Source of the DNA: Proteus columbae
GTDB taxonomy: Bacteria > Pseudomonadota > Gammaproteobacteria > Enterobacterales > Enterobacteriaceae
Assembly (NCBI RefSeq): GCF_002777965.1
Contig: NZ_NGVR01000021.1
Span: 173,691 to 237,690, forward strand
DNA: 64,000 nt
Direction: 5' to 3'
Shown here: piece by piece, positions 1-9,200 of the stretch
How the letters are laid out: each line of letters opens with the position of its first letter
Numbering within the stretch: position 1 is the stretch's first letter
Position numbers and translations under genes: made by a program
Notes under the pieces: generated by a model
What the model was told of the DNA's origin: nothing
The model's database searches: none
Seen by the model: the letters and a program-made list of their open reading frames with translations, nothing else

Positions 1-158
<158 letters not shown>

Positions 159-159
<1 letters not shown>

Positions 160-764
160 TGCAAACCAGCCCACTTCTTGAATCATTAATGGAAGCGTTG
201 CGTTGTTTACCCGGTGTCGGGCCTAAATCAGCGCAACGAATGGCTTTCCAACTACTTCAACGCGATAGAAGCGGTGGTATGCGACTTGCACAAGCACTCA
301 CGCGTGCAATGTCTGAAATTGGCCATTGCTGCGATTGCCGAACTTTTACTGAAGAAGAGCGTTGCACCATCTGTGCTAATGTTCGCCGTCAGCAAAATGG
401 GCAAATTTGTGTTGTCGAAAGTCCTGCGGATATTCATGCTATCGAGCAGACAGGGCAGTTTGCGGGTCGATACTTTGTTTTAATGGGGCATTTATCCCCT
501 TTAGATGGTATTGGACCCATGGATATTGGTTTAGATAGACTTGAAGAGCGCTTAAGCCAAGAGACTATTTCAGAAGTGATCTTGGCGACAAACCCGACCG
601 TTGAAGGTGAAGCAACAGCCAATTATATTGCTGAAATTTGTGCTCAGTATGATATTGCTGCTAGCCGAATTGCCCATGGAGTTCCTGTGGGAGGTGAGCT
701 TGAAATGGTTGATGGTACAACGCTTTCGCACTCTATCGCTGGACGCCAAAAAATCCACTATTAA
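159..764 (+). CDS. recR: Recombination mediator protein RecR
   Basis: A 201-residue protein, the usual RecR length. It acts with RecF and RecO in loading RecA onto single-stranded gaps. In order it shows a helix-hairpin-helix ([14 protein letters not shown], residues 17-30), a C4 zinc finger (Cys57, Cys60, Cys69, Cys72) and a Toprim domain from about residue 80 ([18 protein letters not shown]). The ATG overlaps the ybaB stop, so the two are co-transcribed. In E. coli htpG follows recR; here a TerY-like operon follows, after a strong terminator. Nothing looks damaged. Confidence 0.98.
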
Positions 765-782
765 CATCATAAATAGTTTATT

Positions 783-823
783 AAAAAAGCACTTCTTTAC
801 TTAATGTAATGAGGTGCTTTTTT
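783..823 (+). terminator. Rho-independent terminator after recR
   Basis: AAAAAAGCACTTC and GAGGTGCTTTTTT form an inverted repeat (one G-U pair) closed by a short loop, with flanking A and T runs. It lies 19 bases after the recR stop and would end the ybaB-recR transcript; the A/T symmetry could let it work in both directions. Confidence 0.8.
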
Positions 824-1008
824 CATCTTAAACTTTGAAAAAAGTCGCTGTTTTAGCTAAAAATTAATCCATTGAGCTTTAAGGCGAGCTTTTTCTAAGA
901 AATATCTTTATCTTCACTTTATCGCTTTTTTCTTTCTGATGAATTTTGCATCTTTATGTTACATTATTAATTATCATGAAAAATAATAACTGAATGATGG
1001 AGCATCTA

Positions 1009-1677
1009 ATGATCCCTGACGTAGCCTTGGTTGATAATAGTGAACAAAGAACCCCTCTGATCTTAGTGCTAGATAGCTCTGGCAGTATGTATGGTCAACC
1101 TATTCAACAATTAAATGAAGGGCTTAAATTACTCGAACAAGAACTTAAAAACGATGTAATTGCGGCTAAGCGTGTCCGTATTCTGGTTATTGAATATGGC
1201 GGATATGACCAATGTACAGTTCATGGTGATTGGAAAGATGCAATGGACTTTACAGCACCTGTTTTAGAGGCAAATGGTACAACGCCGATGGGGCAAGCCA
1301 TTACGCTAGCACTTGAAGAAATTGAAGCTGAAAAACAGCGCTTTAAACAAGCGGGCGTTGCTTATACTCGTCCTTGGCTATTTTTAATGTCTGATGGTGT
1401 TCCGACAGACCAATGGGAACAGGCAGCGCAGCTTTGTCGTCAAGCAGAAGAAAGCCAAAAAACAGCGGTATTCCCTATCATGGTTGATGGTGCATCAGCA
1501 GAAGTCATGGGAAGTTTTAGCCGCAATGGTGTTAATGGTGTAAAAATGCTTAAAGGGCTGCAATTTAAAGAATTATTCTTATGGCTAAGTGCCAGTATGC
1601 AGGTGGTTTCTCAATCAACACCGGGTGGTACGGCACAATTACCTTCAACTGATTCTTGGGCGAGTGTACCTGTTTGA
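1009..1677 (+). CDS. TerY-like von Willebrand factor A domain protein
   Basis: A 222-residue single vWA domain. The metal-binding MIDAS motif is intact: DSSGSM at residues 22-27 (Asp22, Ser24, Ser26), with a later TTPMG threonine and a MSDGVPTD aspartate. This is the pattern of TerY, the vWA partner of the TerY/PP2C/kinase triad found near tellurite-resistance clusters. No signal peptide, so cytoplasmic. I start it at the ATG at 1009 because GGAG at 999-1002 sits at the right distance; in-frame ATGs at 994 and 997 lack a site. Its stop overlaps the next start (TGATG). No terZABCD genes are in the window, so any role in tellurite or stress response is inference. Confidence 0.85.
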   Translation: MIPDVALVDNSEQRTPLILVLDSSGSMYGQPIQQLNEGLKLLEQELKNDVIAAKRVRILVIEYGGYDQCTVHGDWKDAMDFTAPVLEANGTTPMGQAITLALEEIEAEKQRFKQAGVAYTRPWLFLMSDGVPTDQWEQAAQLCRQAEESQKTAVFPIMVDGASAEVMGSFSRNGVNGVKMLKGLQFKELFLWLSASMQVVSQSTPGGTAQLPSTDSWASVPV

Positions 1678-2432
1678 TGAATGATTGGTTAGCTTATGGG
1701 GCATCTGTGACAGGTATTGCTCATCAAGAACGTCAAATTCCCTGTCAGGATGCTTATTTTATTCGTCGTAAAGGTGAATATCTTATCGCTGCTGTTTGTG
1801 ATGGTGCAGGCTCCTCTCGTTATAGTGAACAAGGTGCTCAGCTTGTTGCTCGGTTATTTACGCTACGTATTACAGAGTGGCCAAACATTGATTTGTTAAC
1901 CGAAAAACAGATAACACAAGGGGCTAAACAACTTATTGAAGATATTCGCCTCCAACTGGCTGAATATGCAGAAATAAAGCAGTGTGCGCTAAATGAATAT
2001 GCATCAACACTGGTTGCATGTTGGGTTGGTGATGATAGTGGCTATTTATTTCATTTGGGTGACGGTATTGCAGTGGTGGAATACTGTGATGGTACAAGTT
2101 ATGTATCACAGCCTGAAAATGGAGAGTATGCGAATCAAACTTGGTTTGTGACGTCAGAAAATTGGGAAGCGCATCTACGCGTGATCCCCCTAAACAAACC
2201 AGTAAAACAAGTTATTTTGATGTCTGATGGTGTACAGCCTTTTGCCATGAATAAAGCGTGCGATGCCCTTTACGAGCCGTTTATCACTCCTGTTATTCGT
2301 TATTTAAAAACTGTATCAGAAGACAGCGGCAGTGAGGCATTAGCAGGAACGTTGTCTGATCCTCGAACACACGCAATTACGGGCGATGATAAGACTTTAG
2401 TGATTTGTATCAGGGATGAAGAGTTGTGGTAA
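1677..2432 (+). CDS. PP2C-family serine/threonine protein phosphatase
   Basis: A 251-residue protein with PP2C metal-site motifs in order: CQDAY near residue 30, VCDGAGSS near 50, a central HLGDG, LMSDGV and a C-terminal GDDKTLV. It would remove phosphates from Ser/Thr residues, probably those placed by the downstream kinase. I use the ATG at 1677, which overlaps the upstream stop as TGATG; a TTG seven codons earlier is possible but unnecessary. It is the middle gene of a vWA-phosphatase-kinase triad and overlaps the kinase gene by 7 bases. No membrane segment is seen. Confidence 0.88.
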   Translation: MNDWLAYGASVTGIAHQERQIPCQDAYFIRRKGEYLIAAVCDGAGSSRYSEQGAQLVARLFTLRITEWPNIDLLTEKQITQGAKQLIEDIRLQLAEYAEIKQCALNEYASTLVACWVGDDSGYLFHLGDGIAVVEYCDGTSYVSQPENGEYANQTWFVTSENWEAHLRVIPLNKPVKQVILMSDGVQPFAMNKACDALYEPFITPVIRYLKTVSEDSGSEALAGTLSDPRTHAITGDDKTLVICIRDEELW

Positions 2433-3901
2433 AGGCAAAGAAACAAAAAACAAGCAAACCTATATCGACACAACTACAAGATGAAAACGGTAAGATTTAT
2501 CAAATAGGTAATTTGATAAAAAGCGGAGGTGCAGGTAGCGTTAGTCATATTGATAATGCACCTTTCCAAGTCTCAAAAATTTATCATGACAAAATTGATA
2601 AAGCCTATTATCTGAAAAAGATCACGGCAATGCAGAAGTTAGAACCTGCATTAAAGCCTGTTTCTGTTAACGATACGCCTATTATCCAACTCGCATGGCC
2701 TCAAGCACGTTTATACGATAGCCAAAAGCAATTTGTTGGCTTTGTGATGCCTGAACTTGATGTCAAAAATACCATTGAGTTGGAATATATTCTTCAAGAA
2801 CGCCAAGCTAAAGCTCATGGTTTACCCACGGGAATGGGGGCGAAAGTTAGCCTCGCATATAACCTTTGCTCATTGATTGATGCTTTACATCAGCAAGGGC
2901 ACCGTATTATTGATATGAAACCGCTGAATTTGCGGTTTTATAAATCAAGTCTGTATATGTCTCTTCTCGATTGTGATGGATTTAGTATCCAAGGTGAGAA
3001 TACGCGTTTTCCCGCAGGGCAATTTACTGTTGAATATCTTGCCCCTGAATTTCAAGCAAAACAAACCGTTCCTGAATCTCAAGAAGAGTGGCAAGACCGA
3101 TTTGCCTTAGCCGTCATTATTTTCCAGTTGCTTAATTTTGGTATCCACCCTTTTAGTGGTCGTCCTAAAAATGACACAGTACCTACAGATATTCCAAGGC
3201 GTATTGCGGGGCGTTTTTATGGTTATGGCATAAAAACACATAATTTAATTACACCAAATGTCGCCAGTGGGCATAAACAATTACCGGATAAGCTAAGAAC
3301 ACTCTTTGATAAAGCGTTTTCAGGCACACCTTCGCAAAGACCAAGTGCAAAAGCATGGACGACAGCACTTTATGAATATGCACAACCCGAAAAGCAACAG
3401 CTAGTCGTTTGTCAAAAAGATAAAAACCACCAGCATTTTGCAGGTAAGGCTTGCGCAGCTTGTGCAAGAGGAACGAAGTTACAGCAAGTCGCAATTACTC
3501 AGAAACAAAACCAGACGCAACGCGAGCAAGTTCGTCAAAAGAGAGTACAAAATGCGAATATCCGACAAGCGCCAACCCAAGCTACACCAGCGAAACCTAT
3601 TCAGCCTCCAGCGATATTTATTGCGGTTAAAAATGCAATAAATAAAGTACCCAAAGTCATATTACATACGGCTATTGCCATGATAGTCCCTGTGCTTTTG
3701 GGTTTGTTATTGATGAACTTTATTCCACAAGGAGTCAGCGGTAGTTTAGGTTCTAGCTGGATCGCAGATTTAATCAAAGCGGATTATATTGAACAAATAC
3801 TAATAACGATGTTGAGTGTGATGTTTTTAATGATTTCAGCCATTATTTTGTTAGTTATTTTTGTTTTCCCTTCAATGCATATTTTGAAAAGAAAGCCATA
3901 G
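2426..3901 (+). CDS. Membrane-anchored protein kinase of the TerY-P type
   Basis: A 491-residue protein. The kinase domain is degenerate but recognisable: glycine-rich loop KSGGAGS (about residues 33-39), a Lys in QVSKIYHDK, catalytic loop DMKPLN (Asp163, Lys165, Asn168) and DCDGF in place of DFG (Asp184). After it come a short Cys/His cluster (CQKDKNHQHF then CAAC), a basic Gln/Arg-rich linker, and two hydrophobic segments near the C-terminus, which place the kinase on the cytoplasmic face of the inner membrane. Start is GTG at 2426, overlapping the phosphatase gene. Partner and substrate are unknown; the vWA protein and the next gene are the obvious candidates. Confidence 0.85.
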   Translation: MVKAKKQKTSKPISTQLQDENGKIYQIGNLIKSGGAGSVSHIDNAPFQVSKIYHDKIDKAYYLKKITAMQKLEPALKPVSVNDTPIIQLAWPQARLYDSQKQFVGFVMPELDVKNTIELEYILQERQAKAHGLPTGMGAKVSLAYNLCSLIDALHQQGHRIIDMKPLNLRFYKSSLYMSLLDCDGFSIQGENTRFPAGQFTVEYLAPEFQAKQTVPESQEEWQDRFALAVIIFQLLNFGIHPFSGRPKNDTVPTDIPRRIAGRFYGYGIKTHNLITPNVASGHKQLPDKLRTLFDKAFSGTPSQRPSAKAWTTALYEYAQPEKQQLVVCQKDKNHQHFAGKACAACARGTKLQQVAITQKQNQTQREQVRQKRVQNANIRQAPTQATPAKPIQPPAIFIAVKNAINKVPKVILHTAIAMIVPVLLGLLLMNFIPQGVSGSLGSSWIADLIKADYIEQILITMLSVMFLMISAIILLVIFVFPSMHILKRKP

Positions 3902-3916
3902 GTTAGGGAAAATAAC

Positions 3917-6424
3917 ATGAAAAAAAGAATAAAGCTGATCCTGATTATTATTGGCGTTATAACGTTACTGTTCCCTTTTTGGTTGCCAGCCTTTTTAGTT
4001 TCAACCTTTAGCTTAATTGATAGTTTTAATAGCAAAATTCTCCCCTCATCTGTTCGCTTTGATGAGCGTAATTTCTTGCTGGGAGTTTGGCTAGGCTCTC
4101 TTATTATGACGATTGTTATGTTATTGCAATCGTGGCGAGCTAAAAATATTTACTATTTAGGCGGTGGTGGACTTGTGCTTTTAATGGCGCTGGGTGTGTC
4201 ATTTTCGGTGATCCCAACGAGTGAATTAGAAGATCGTCGTCGTTTTGTTTTACAAAATATCGAACAATCTGAATGGCAAAATTATCATTATCTTGTTGTT
4301 AATAGTGAAAATGAGATCCGTAATGTTATTCGGTCTAATCAATCTAAAGCGTTGGCAGCCATTAGCGCTATTGAGAAAGCGCGAGTTGCTTTACCCGGAT
4401 TGGATTATTTTAGTGATGATGTGACTGCGGCAACAAAAGCGAAAGAAGCTTATTTAGTTCATACCAAGGGAACGTCAGAACGTGCAGAAGCTGTAAAAAC
4501 ACTCAATTTTTATGGCGACTGGTTATTAAATCAACCAGAGATTATGGTTGCTCAGGCACTAGCTTCCCTTTCAAATAGTAATGATGCTCAATTAACACAA
4601 TCAGGTATTAATGTTATTGCTGTGGCACCATTATCACCTGAGGCATGGCAAGTTTTAGCACTTACTTATATTGCTCATCGTTCTTTGGATGCACAAATTG
4701 AAAAAGCGATGTTAGCTTTAATGGTGGCAGATACGCTCAAACTTGCTAAGCAAGGTCATAATGATATTTCAGCACAACAGTTGTTGAAAAAAGCGATTTC
4801 AGAGCTTACTGAAAATCAGCGTCAGGTTTATCAGATATTACAAGCGCGTGTTATTGAAGATCGTTTTTATCGACAAAATAGTCTTCCTCCAGAAGATGTT
4901 ACAACGTTGGCAAATCAACGATTACCAGTGAGTAACGCAATTAATAATGATTTAACCACTTATCTTGAAATGCAATCAATGATGGGAAAAGAGTATCCCG
5001 GAGAAGTGATCGTTGAATCACCTAATGAAGTAAAAAACTTAACTGAGATCCGTTATCCAACAATCAGAAAATATATCGCTCGTGCAGATGTTATTTTATC
5101 CGTTGATGTCGATCCTCAAGGGCGTATTTCAGGGCTCTGGGTGCAAAATAGCAGTGGTGTTAATGCTTTTGATGATCAAGCTGTGAAAGCCGCTCGCCAT
5201 TGGCGTTTTATGCCAAACAAAGACGGGTATCGCCAACGTGTGACTGTTCGTTTTGAAAGTACCCGCCTTGGTTGGAAAGAGTATGCGGTTAAGCAACAAT
5301 CAACATTGATAAAATTGGTTAAAGCTTATGCGAGACAAGATACAAAAGGGATAACACTGACTGAAAGTGCTTATACAGAACTGAAAAAGCAATCACCTGA
5401 ATTAGAAGATGAAAGCGAAGCTACTCGCTCTAGCTATAATCCTTATTCAGCTTATTACCCTAGATTATCTCAACAACAGCAAGAAAAGCGTGCCGCGTTA
5501 CAAGCCATTTTAAAAGAGTTGCAAGCATTGCCTAATGGTAAAAATAACCATGAAAGTTGGGATAATAGTATTCGTTTCTTAAATGAGAAACTCGCTCTGC
5601 ATCAAGATAATGCTGATGTTGTTAGAGTGGTGGCACGTTTTGAATTGCAATATTACAACGTGGGTACTAACAACTTAGAGGGATCCCCTAAAATTTATCC
5701 ACAAAATAAAGAATATTGGCAAACCTTATTATTGAAAGCGCGTACTCATTTTGAACAGGCTATTGCATTAGAACCCGATCGTGAAGATGTCTGGTTAGGA
5801 TGGGGCATAACATGGCTTGATGAAGATCCTGAAATTGCAGCAGGTGCATTTGCTAAAGCTTCACAGCAAAAATCCAAAGAAAGTGTTGGTTCGCTTATGC
5901 AAATGTTAGAAATGCGCATGGTAATGGATACACTTGAGGATGCTCGCTTAGAACGCTATCAAACCTTACGAGCACGGATGGATATGCGTTATTTACCTGA
6001 AGGTATTGAAGTTAAGCCTTCAGATGATTATCTCAGTGATGACTTAACTCAGATTCAATTAGCTCAACGTGCAATACCCGCATCAGATCCGAATAGTAAA
6101 GTGATACGCAAGCCGTTAAACAGCAAAGTTGTTGAGCAATCAAACCGGACATTTAGTATTGATTTCTCATCAGCGAATATTAAAGGCAGCGATCAGACAT
6201 TACCGAAAGTGAATGCACCTGACACCGCACCTAAAACAGGGGAGATGATCTTACAACTTGATGTTGATCCTCAAGGTATTCCTACTGTGGTGTTATTGAA
6301 ATCTGGCAGTGGTGACATGAGCATAGATAATGCTGTTATTGATGCTGCATATCAATGGCGTTTTAATGGTTCACCGGCTCGAAAAGGTAATGTACTTTTG
6401 ATATCAGTTCAATTTAGCCAATAA
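3917..6424 (+). CDS. Large inner-membrane protein with two TonB-C-like domains
   Basis: An 835-residue protein that I cannot assign to a named family. The first 95 residues hold about three membrane segments, followed by a long soluble part. Two stretches resemble the TonB C-terminal fold: one at about residues 390-450 (VDVDPQGRISG, then DDQAVKAARHWRF) and one at the extreme C-terminus (LDVDPQGIP, then DNAVIDAAYQWRF). Between them a helical region includes a TPR-like segment (ALEPDREDVWLGWG). It begins 15 bases after the kinase stop, so it is the fourth gene of that operon. A role linking the kinase triad to the cell envelope is inference from position and domain content only. Confidence 0.75.
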   Translation: MKKRIKLILIIIGVITLLFPFWLPAFLVSTFSLIDSFNSKILPSSVRFDERNFLLGVWLGSLIMTIVMLLQSWRAKNIYYLGGGGLVLLMALGVSFSVIPTSELEDRRRFVLQNIEQSEWQNYHYLVVNSENEIRNVIRSNQSKALAAISAIEKARVALPGLDYFSDDVTAATKAKEAYLVHTKGTSERAEAVKTLNFYGDWLLNQPEIMVAQALASLSNSNDAQLTQSGINVIAVAPLSPEAWQVLALTYIAHRSLDAQIEKAMLALMVADTLKLAKQGHNDISAQQLLKKAISELTENQRQVYQILQARVIEDRFYRQNSLPPEDVTTLANQRLPVSNAINNDLTTYLEMQSMMGKEYPGEVIVESPNEVKNLTEIRYPTIRKYIARADVILSVDVDPQGRISGLWVQNSSGVNAFDDQAVKAARHWRFMPNKDGYRQRVTVRFESTRLGWKEYAVKQQSTLIKLVKAYARQDTKGITLTESAYTELKKQSPELEDESEATRSSYNPYSAYYPRLSQQQQEKRAALQAILKELQALPNGKNNHESWDNSIRFLNEKLALHQDNADVVRVVARFELQYYNVGTNNLEGSPKIYPQNKEYWQTLLLKARTHFEQAIALEPDREDVWLGWGITWLDEDPEIAAGAFAKASQQKSKESVGSLMQMLEMRMVMDTLEDARLERYQTLRARMDMRYLPEGIEVKPSDDYLSDDLTQIQLAQRAIPASDPNSKVIRKPLNSKVVEQSNRTFSIDFSSANIKGSDQTLPKVNAPDTAPKTGEMILQLDVDPQGIPTVVLLKSGSGDMSIDNAVIDAAYQWRFNGSPARKGNVLLISVQFSQ

Positions 6425-6451
6425 TTACCATTCAATTAAATAATGTTATAA

Positions 6452-6486
6452 AAAACCTCCTTTTTTGTTAGTAAAAAGGAGGTTTT
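6452..6486. terminator. Bidirectional-looking terminator after the kinase operon
   Basis: AAAACCTCCTTTTTT and AAAAAGGAGGTTTT form a long stem around a short GTTAGT loop, 28 bases after the operon's last stop. A 3' T-run follows. Confidence 0.8.
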
Positions 6487-6528
6487 CTTCTATTTGGTGA
6501 TTTTCTAACTTATTGAAAGAAATAAAAT

Positions 6529-6544
6529 TGTTATCTAGATCACA
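6529..6544 (+). promoter_or_regulatory. Candidate CRP site upstream of btsT
   Basis: TGTTA-TCTAGA-TCACA matches the CRP consensus TGTGA-N6-TCACA at nine of ten conserved positions. It lies upstream of the BtsR repeats, as expected for a gene known in E. coli to need cAMP-CRP. Confidence 0.55.
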
Positions 6545-6571
6545 AAAAAATAGCCTTTTCAAAAAGACAGA

Positions 6572-6620
6572 ACCACTCAACTTAGAAAACAGACCGCTTA
6601 ATTCGTTATACAACCGCTAA
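6572..6620 (+). promoter_or_regulatory. BtsR (YehT) operator: direct repeats upstream of btsT
   Basis: ACCACTCA (6572-6579) and ACCGCTTA (6593-6600) both fit the E. coli BtsR motif ACC(G/A)CT(C/T)A exactly and are separated by exactly 13 bases, the known spacing. A third copy, ACCGCTAA (6613-6620, one mismatch), follows after 12 bases. This supports control of btsT by the pyruvate-sensing BtsS/BtsR system, whose genes are not in this window. Confidence 0.75.
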
Positions 6621-6760
6621 GCGATTTAGTCGCACTGTTCATATCTCATTCTTCTTATTATGTAGCAGCGGGCAGTTGTCTCTCATATTCGCTCAAATCA
6701 TTCTCAGCTGTCCCGCATTACTCTTTGGCTGTTCGGTCTTGCCTGAAAAAAAGGTGTCTC

Positions 6761-8911
6761 ATGAACAAAAATGCATTTTTAAAGCACGTACCTTGGGTGA
6801 TCCTTGGGATTATCGGTGCTTTTTGTCTTTCAGTGGTTGCACTTCGTCGTGGTGAACACGTCAGTGCGCTATGGATAGTTGTTGCTTCTGTTGCTGTCTA
6901 CTTAGTTGCTTATCGTTATTACAGTCTTTACATCGCTCAAAAAGTGATGAAGCTTGATCCAACTAGAGCAACACCTTCTGTTGTTAACAATGATGGTTTG
7001 AACTACGTTCCAACAAACCGTTATGTTTTATTTGGTCACCACTTTGCGGCTATCGCGGGTGCAGGTCCTCTAGTGGGTCCAGTGCTTGCTGCGCAGATGG
7101 GGTATTTACCGGGTACACTTTGGCTATTAGCTGGGGTTGTGCTTGCTGGTGCAGTACAAGACTTTATGGTGTTGTTTATTTCAACACGCCGTAATGGTAA
7201 CTCACTTGGTGAGATGATAAAGAAAGAGATGGGTCCTATTCCGGGTACTATCGCTTTATTCGGCTGTTTCCTTATCATGATCATCATTCTTGCAGTGCTT
7301 GCGCTTATCGTTGTTAAAGCATTAGCAGAAAGCCCATGGGGTGTGTTCACTGTTTGTTCAACAGTACCAATTGCCCTGTTTATGGGTATCTACATGCGAT
7401 ATATCCGTCCGGGTCGTGTCGGTGAAGTCTCTGTTATTGGTATTGTATTGCTGATTGCTGCGATTTGGTTTGGTGGCGTTATTGCTCACGATCCATACTG
7501 GGGTCCTGCATTAACCTTTAAAGATACAACAATCACCTTCGGCTTGATTGGTTATGCTTTCGTTTCCGCATTACTACCAGTTTGGTTAATTCTTGCACCT
7601 CGTGATTACTTAGCCACATTCCTGAAAATTGGGGTTATCGTTGGTTTAGCTGTGGGTATCGTTATTTTAAACCCTGAGCTGAAAATGCCAGCTGTAACTC
7701 AATATATTGATGGTACAGGTCCACTGTGGAAAGGGGCTTTATTCCCATTCTTATTTATCACTATCGCTTGTGGTGCTGTATCAGGTTTCCACGCACTGAT
7801 TGCTTCAGGTACTACGCCTAAACTTATTGCTAATGAAATGGATGCACGTTTCATCGGTTATGGTGCGATGTTAATGGAATCATTCGTTGCAATCATGGCA
7901 TTAGTTGCGGCTTCTATTATTGAACCGGGCCTCTATTTTGCAATGAATACACCGCCAGCAGGATTAGGTATAACAATGCCAAACCTGCATGAATTAGGTG
8001 GTGAAAATACCGCTGTTATCATGGGGCAGTTAAAAGAAGCCACAGTGCATGTCGCTGCAACGGTAAGTTCATGGGGCTTTGTTATCTCGCCTGATGAAAT
8101 TTTACAAACAGCAAAAGACATTGGTGAGCCTTCTGTCTTGAACCGTGCTGGTGGTGCGCCTACTTTAGCAGTCGGTATCGCGATGGTATTCCACAAAATC
8201 ATCCCTGCCGCAGATATGGGCTTCTGGTATCACTTTGGTATCCTGTTCGAAGCACTCTTCATCTTGACTGCATTAGATGCGGGTACACGTTCTGGCCGCT
8301 TTATGCTTCAAGATTTATTAGGTAACTTTATTCCTTACCTGAAGAAAACAAACTCGTTTATTCCAGGTGTGATTGGTACTGCGGGTTGCGTAGGGTTATG
8401 GGGATATCTGTTATACCAAGGTGTTGTTGACCCATTAGGCGGTGTTAAGAGCTTGTGGCCACTGTTTGGTATTTCAAACCAAATGTTAGCGGCAGTTGCT
8501 CTGGTATTAGGTACTGTTATCTTAATTAAGATGAAACGTACTAAATATATCTGGGTAACAGTTGTTCCAGCAGTATGGTTATTAATTTGTACAACATGGG
8601 CATTAGGTCTGAAACTTCTCAGCGATGATCCACAAATGGAAGGTTTCTTCTACTTAGCAAATGAATACAAAGCGAAGATCTTAGCAGGTGGTGCTGACTT
8701 AACTGCGGCTGAAATTACCAATATGAATCATATTGTAATTAACAACTACACCAATGCTGGCTTAAGTATTCTGTTCTTAGTGGTTGTTTACAGCATCATT
8801 TTCTACGGTTTCCGTACTGCAATGAAAGCACGTAAAAATCCAGAAGAAACAGCACAAGAAACACCGTATGTTCCTATGCCAAAAGATGTAAAAGTGTCCT
8901 CAGGTCACTAA
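6761..8911 (+). CDS. btsT: High-affinity pyruvate/H+ symporter BtsT (YjiY), CstA family
   Basis: A 716-residue multi-spanning membrane protein of the carbon-starvation CstA family. Its sequence follows E. coli BtsT (formerly YjiY) nearly residue for residue at the N-terminus (HVPWVILGIIGAFCL, LRRGEH) and at the C-terminus (ETPYVPMP), and is further from CstA. It imports pyruvate across the inner membrane when nutrients are low. I use the ATG at 6761 rather than an upstream TTG, since this gives the family N-terminus; an AAGGTG lies just before it. The BtsR repeats and a CRP site upstream, and yjiX and yjiA downstream as in E. coli, confirm BtsT over CstA. Confidence 0.95.
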   Translation: MNKNAFLKHVPWVILGIIGAFCLSVVALRRGEHVSALWIVVASVAVYLVAYRYYSLYIAQKVMKLDPTRATPSVVNNDGLNYVPTNRYVLFGHHFAAIAGAGPLVGPVLAAQMGYLPGTLWLLAGVVLAGAVQDFMVLFISTRRNGNSLGEMIKKEMGPIPGTIALFGCFLIMIIILAVLALIVVKALAESPWGVFTVCSTVPIALFMGIYMRYIRPGRVGEVSVIGIVLLIAAIWFGGVIAHDPYWGPALTFKDTTITFGLIGYAFVSALLPVWLILAPRDYLATFLKIGVIVGLAVGIVILNPELKMPAVTQYIDGTGPLWKGALFPFLFITIACGAVSGFHALIASGTTPKLIANEMDARFIGYGAMLMESFVAIMALVAASIIEPGLYFAMNTPPAGLGITMPNLHELGGENTAVIMGQLKEATVHVAATVSSWGFVISPDEILQTAKDIGEPSVLNRAGGAPTLAVGIAMVFHKIIPAADMGFWYHFGILFEALFILTALDAGTRSGRFMLQDLLGNFIPYLKKTNSFIPGVIGTAGCVGLWGYLLYQGVVDPLGGVKSLWPLFGISNQMLAAVALVLGTVILIKMKRTKYIWVTVVPAVWLLICTTWALGLKLLSDDPQMEGFFYLANEYKAKILAGGADLTAAEITNMNHIVINNYTNAGLSILFLVVVYSIIFYGFRTAMKARKNPEETAQETPYVPMPKDVKVSSGH

Positions 8912-8931
8912 TTTAGGTTGATAGGTTAAAT

Positions 8932-8957
8932 CCCCGTACTGGCTTGCCAGTGCGGGG
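8932..8957 (+). other. Intercistronic hairpin between btsT and yjiX
   Basis: CCCCGTACTGG and CCAGTGCGGGG pair as an 11-bp stem (one G-U) with a four-base loop. No T-run follows, and the yjiX ribosome site (AGGAG, 8961-8965) comes immediately after. It therefore looks like an mRNA-stability or attenuation element that lowers expression of the downstream genes, not a full terminator. Confidence 0.5.
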
Positions 8958-8971
8958 CTTAGGAGAAACTT

Positions 8972-9178
8972 ATGTTTGGTAATTTAGGACAAGCTGGAAA
9001 ATATCTAGGACAAGCAGCACGTATGCTAATAGGTATTCCTGATTACGATAATTATGTGCAACACATGAAAGATAACCATCCAGATAAGCCTGTTATGACC
9101 TATAACGAGTTTTTCCGTGAGCGTCAGGAAGCCCGTTATGGCGGTGGTGATGGTAAAGGCGGTTTTCGCTGTTGCTAA
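8972..9178 (+). CDS. yjiX: YbdD/YjiX family small protein
   Basis: A 68-residue protein containing the family core [11 protein letters not shown] and ending in Cys-Cys. In E. coli the paralogues YbdD and YjiX are always encoded directly after cstA and btsT, and that arrangement is kept here. YbdD-type proteins are thought to support transport by their CstA-family partner; the exact role is not settled. AGGAG at 8961-8965 serves the ATG. Confidence 0.93.
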   Translation: MFGNLGQAGKYLGQAARMLIGIPDYDNYVQHMKDNHPDKPVMTYNEFFRERQEARYGGGDGKGGFRCC

Positions 9179-9200
9179 TGATCTGTAAAGGAGATAAATG

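Noticed and set aside
6761-8911. Calling this gene cstA
   Set aside because: The N- and C-termini, the length, the BtsR repeats and the yjiX-yjiA neighbours all point to btsT, a paralogue of cstA.
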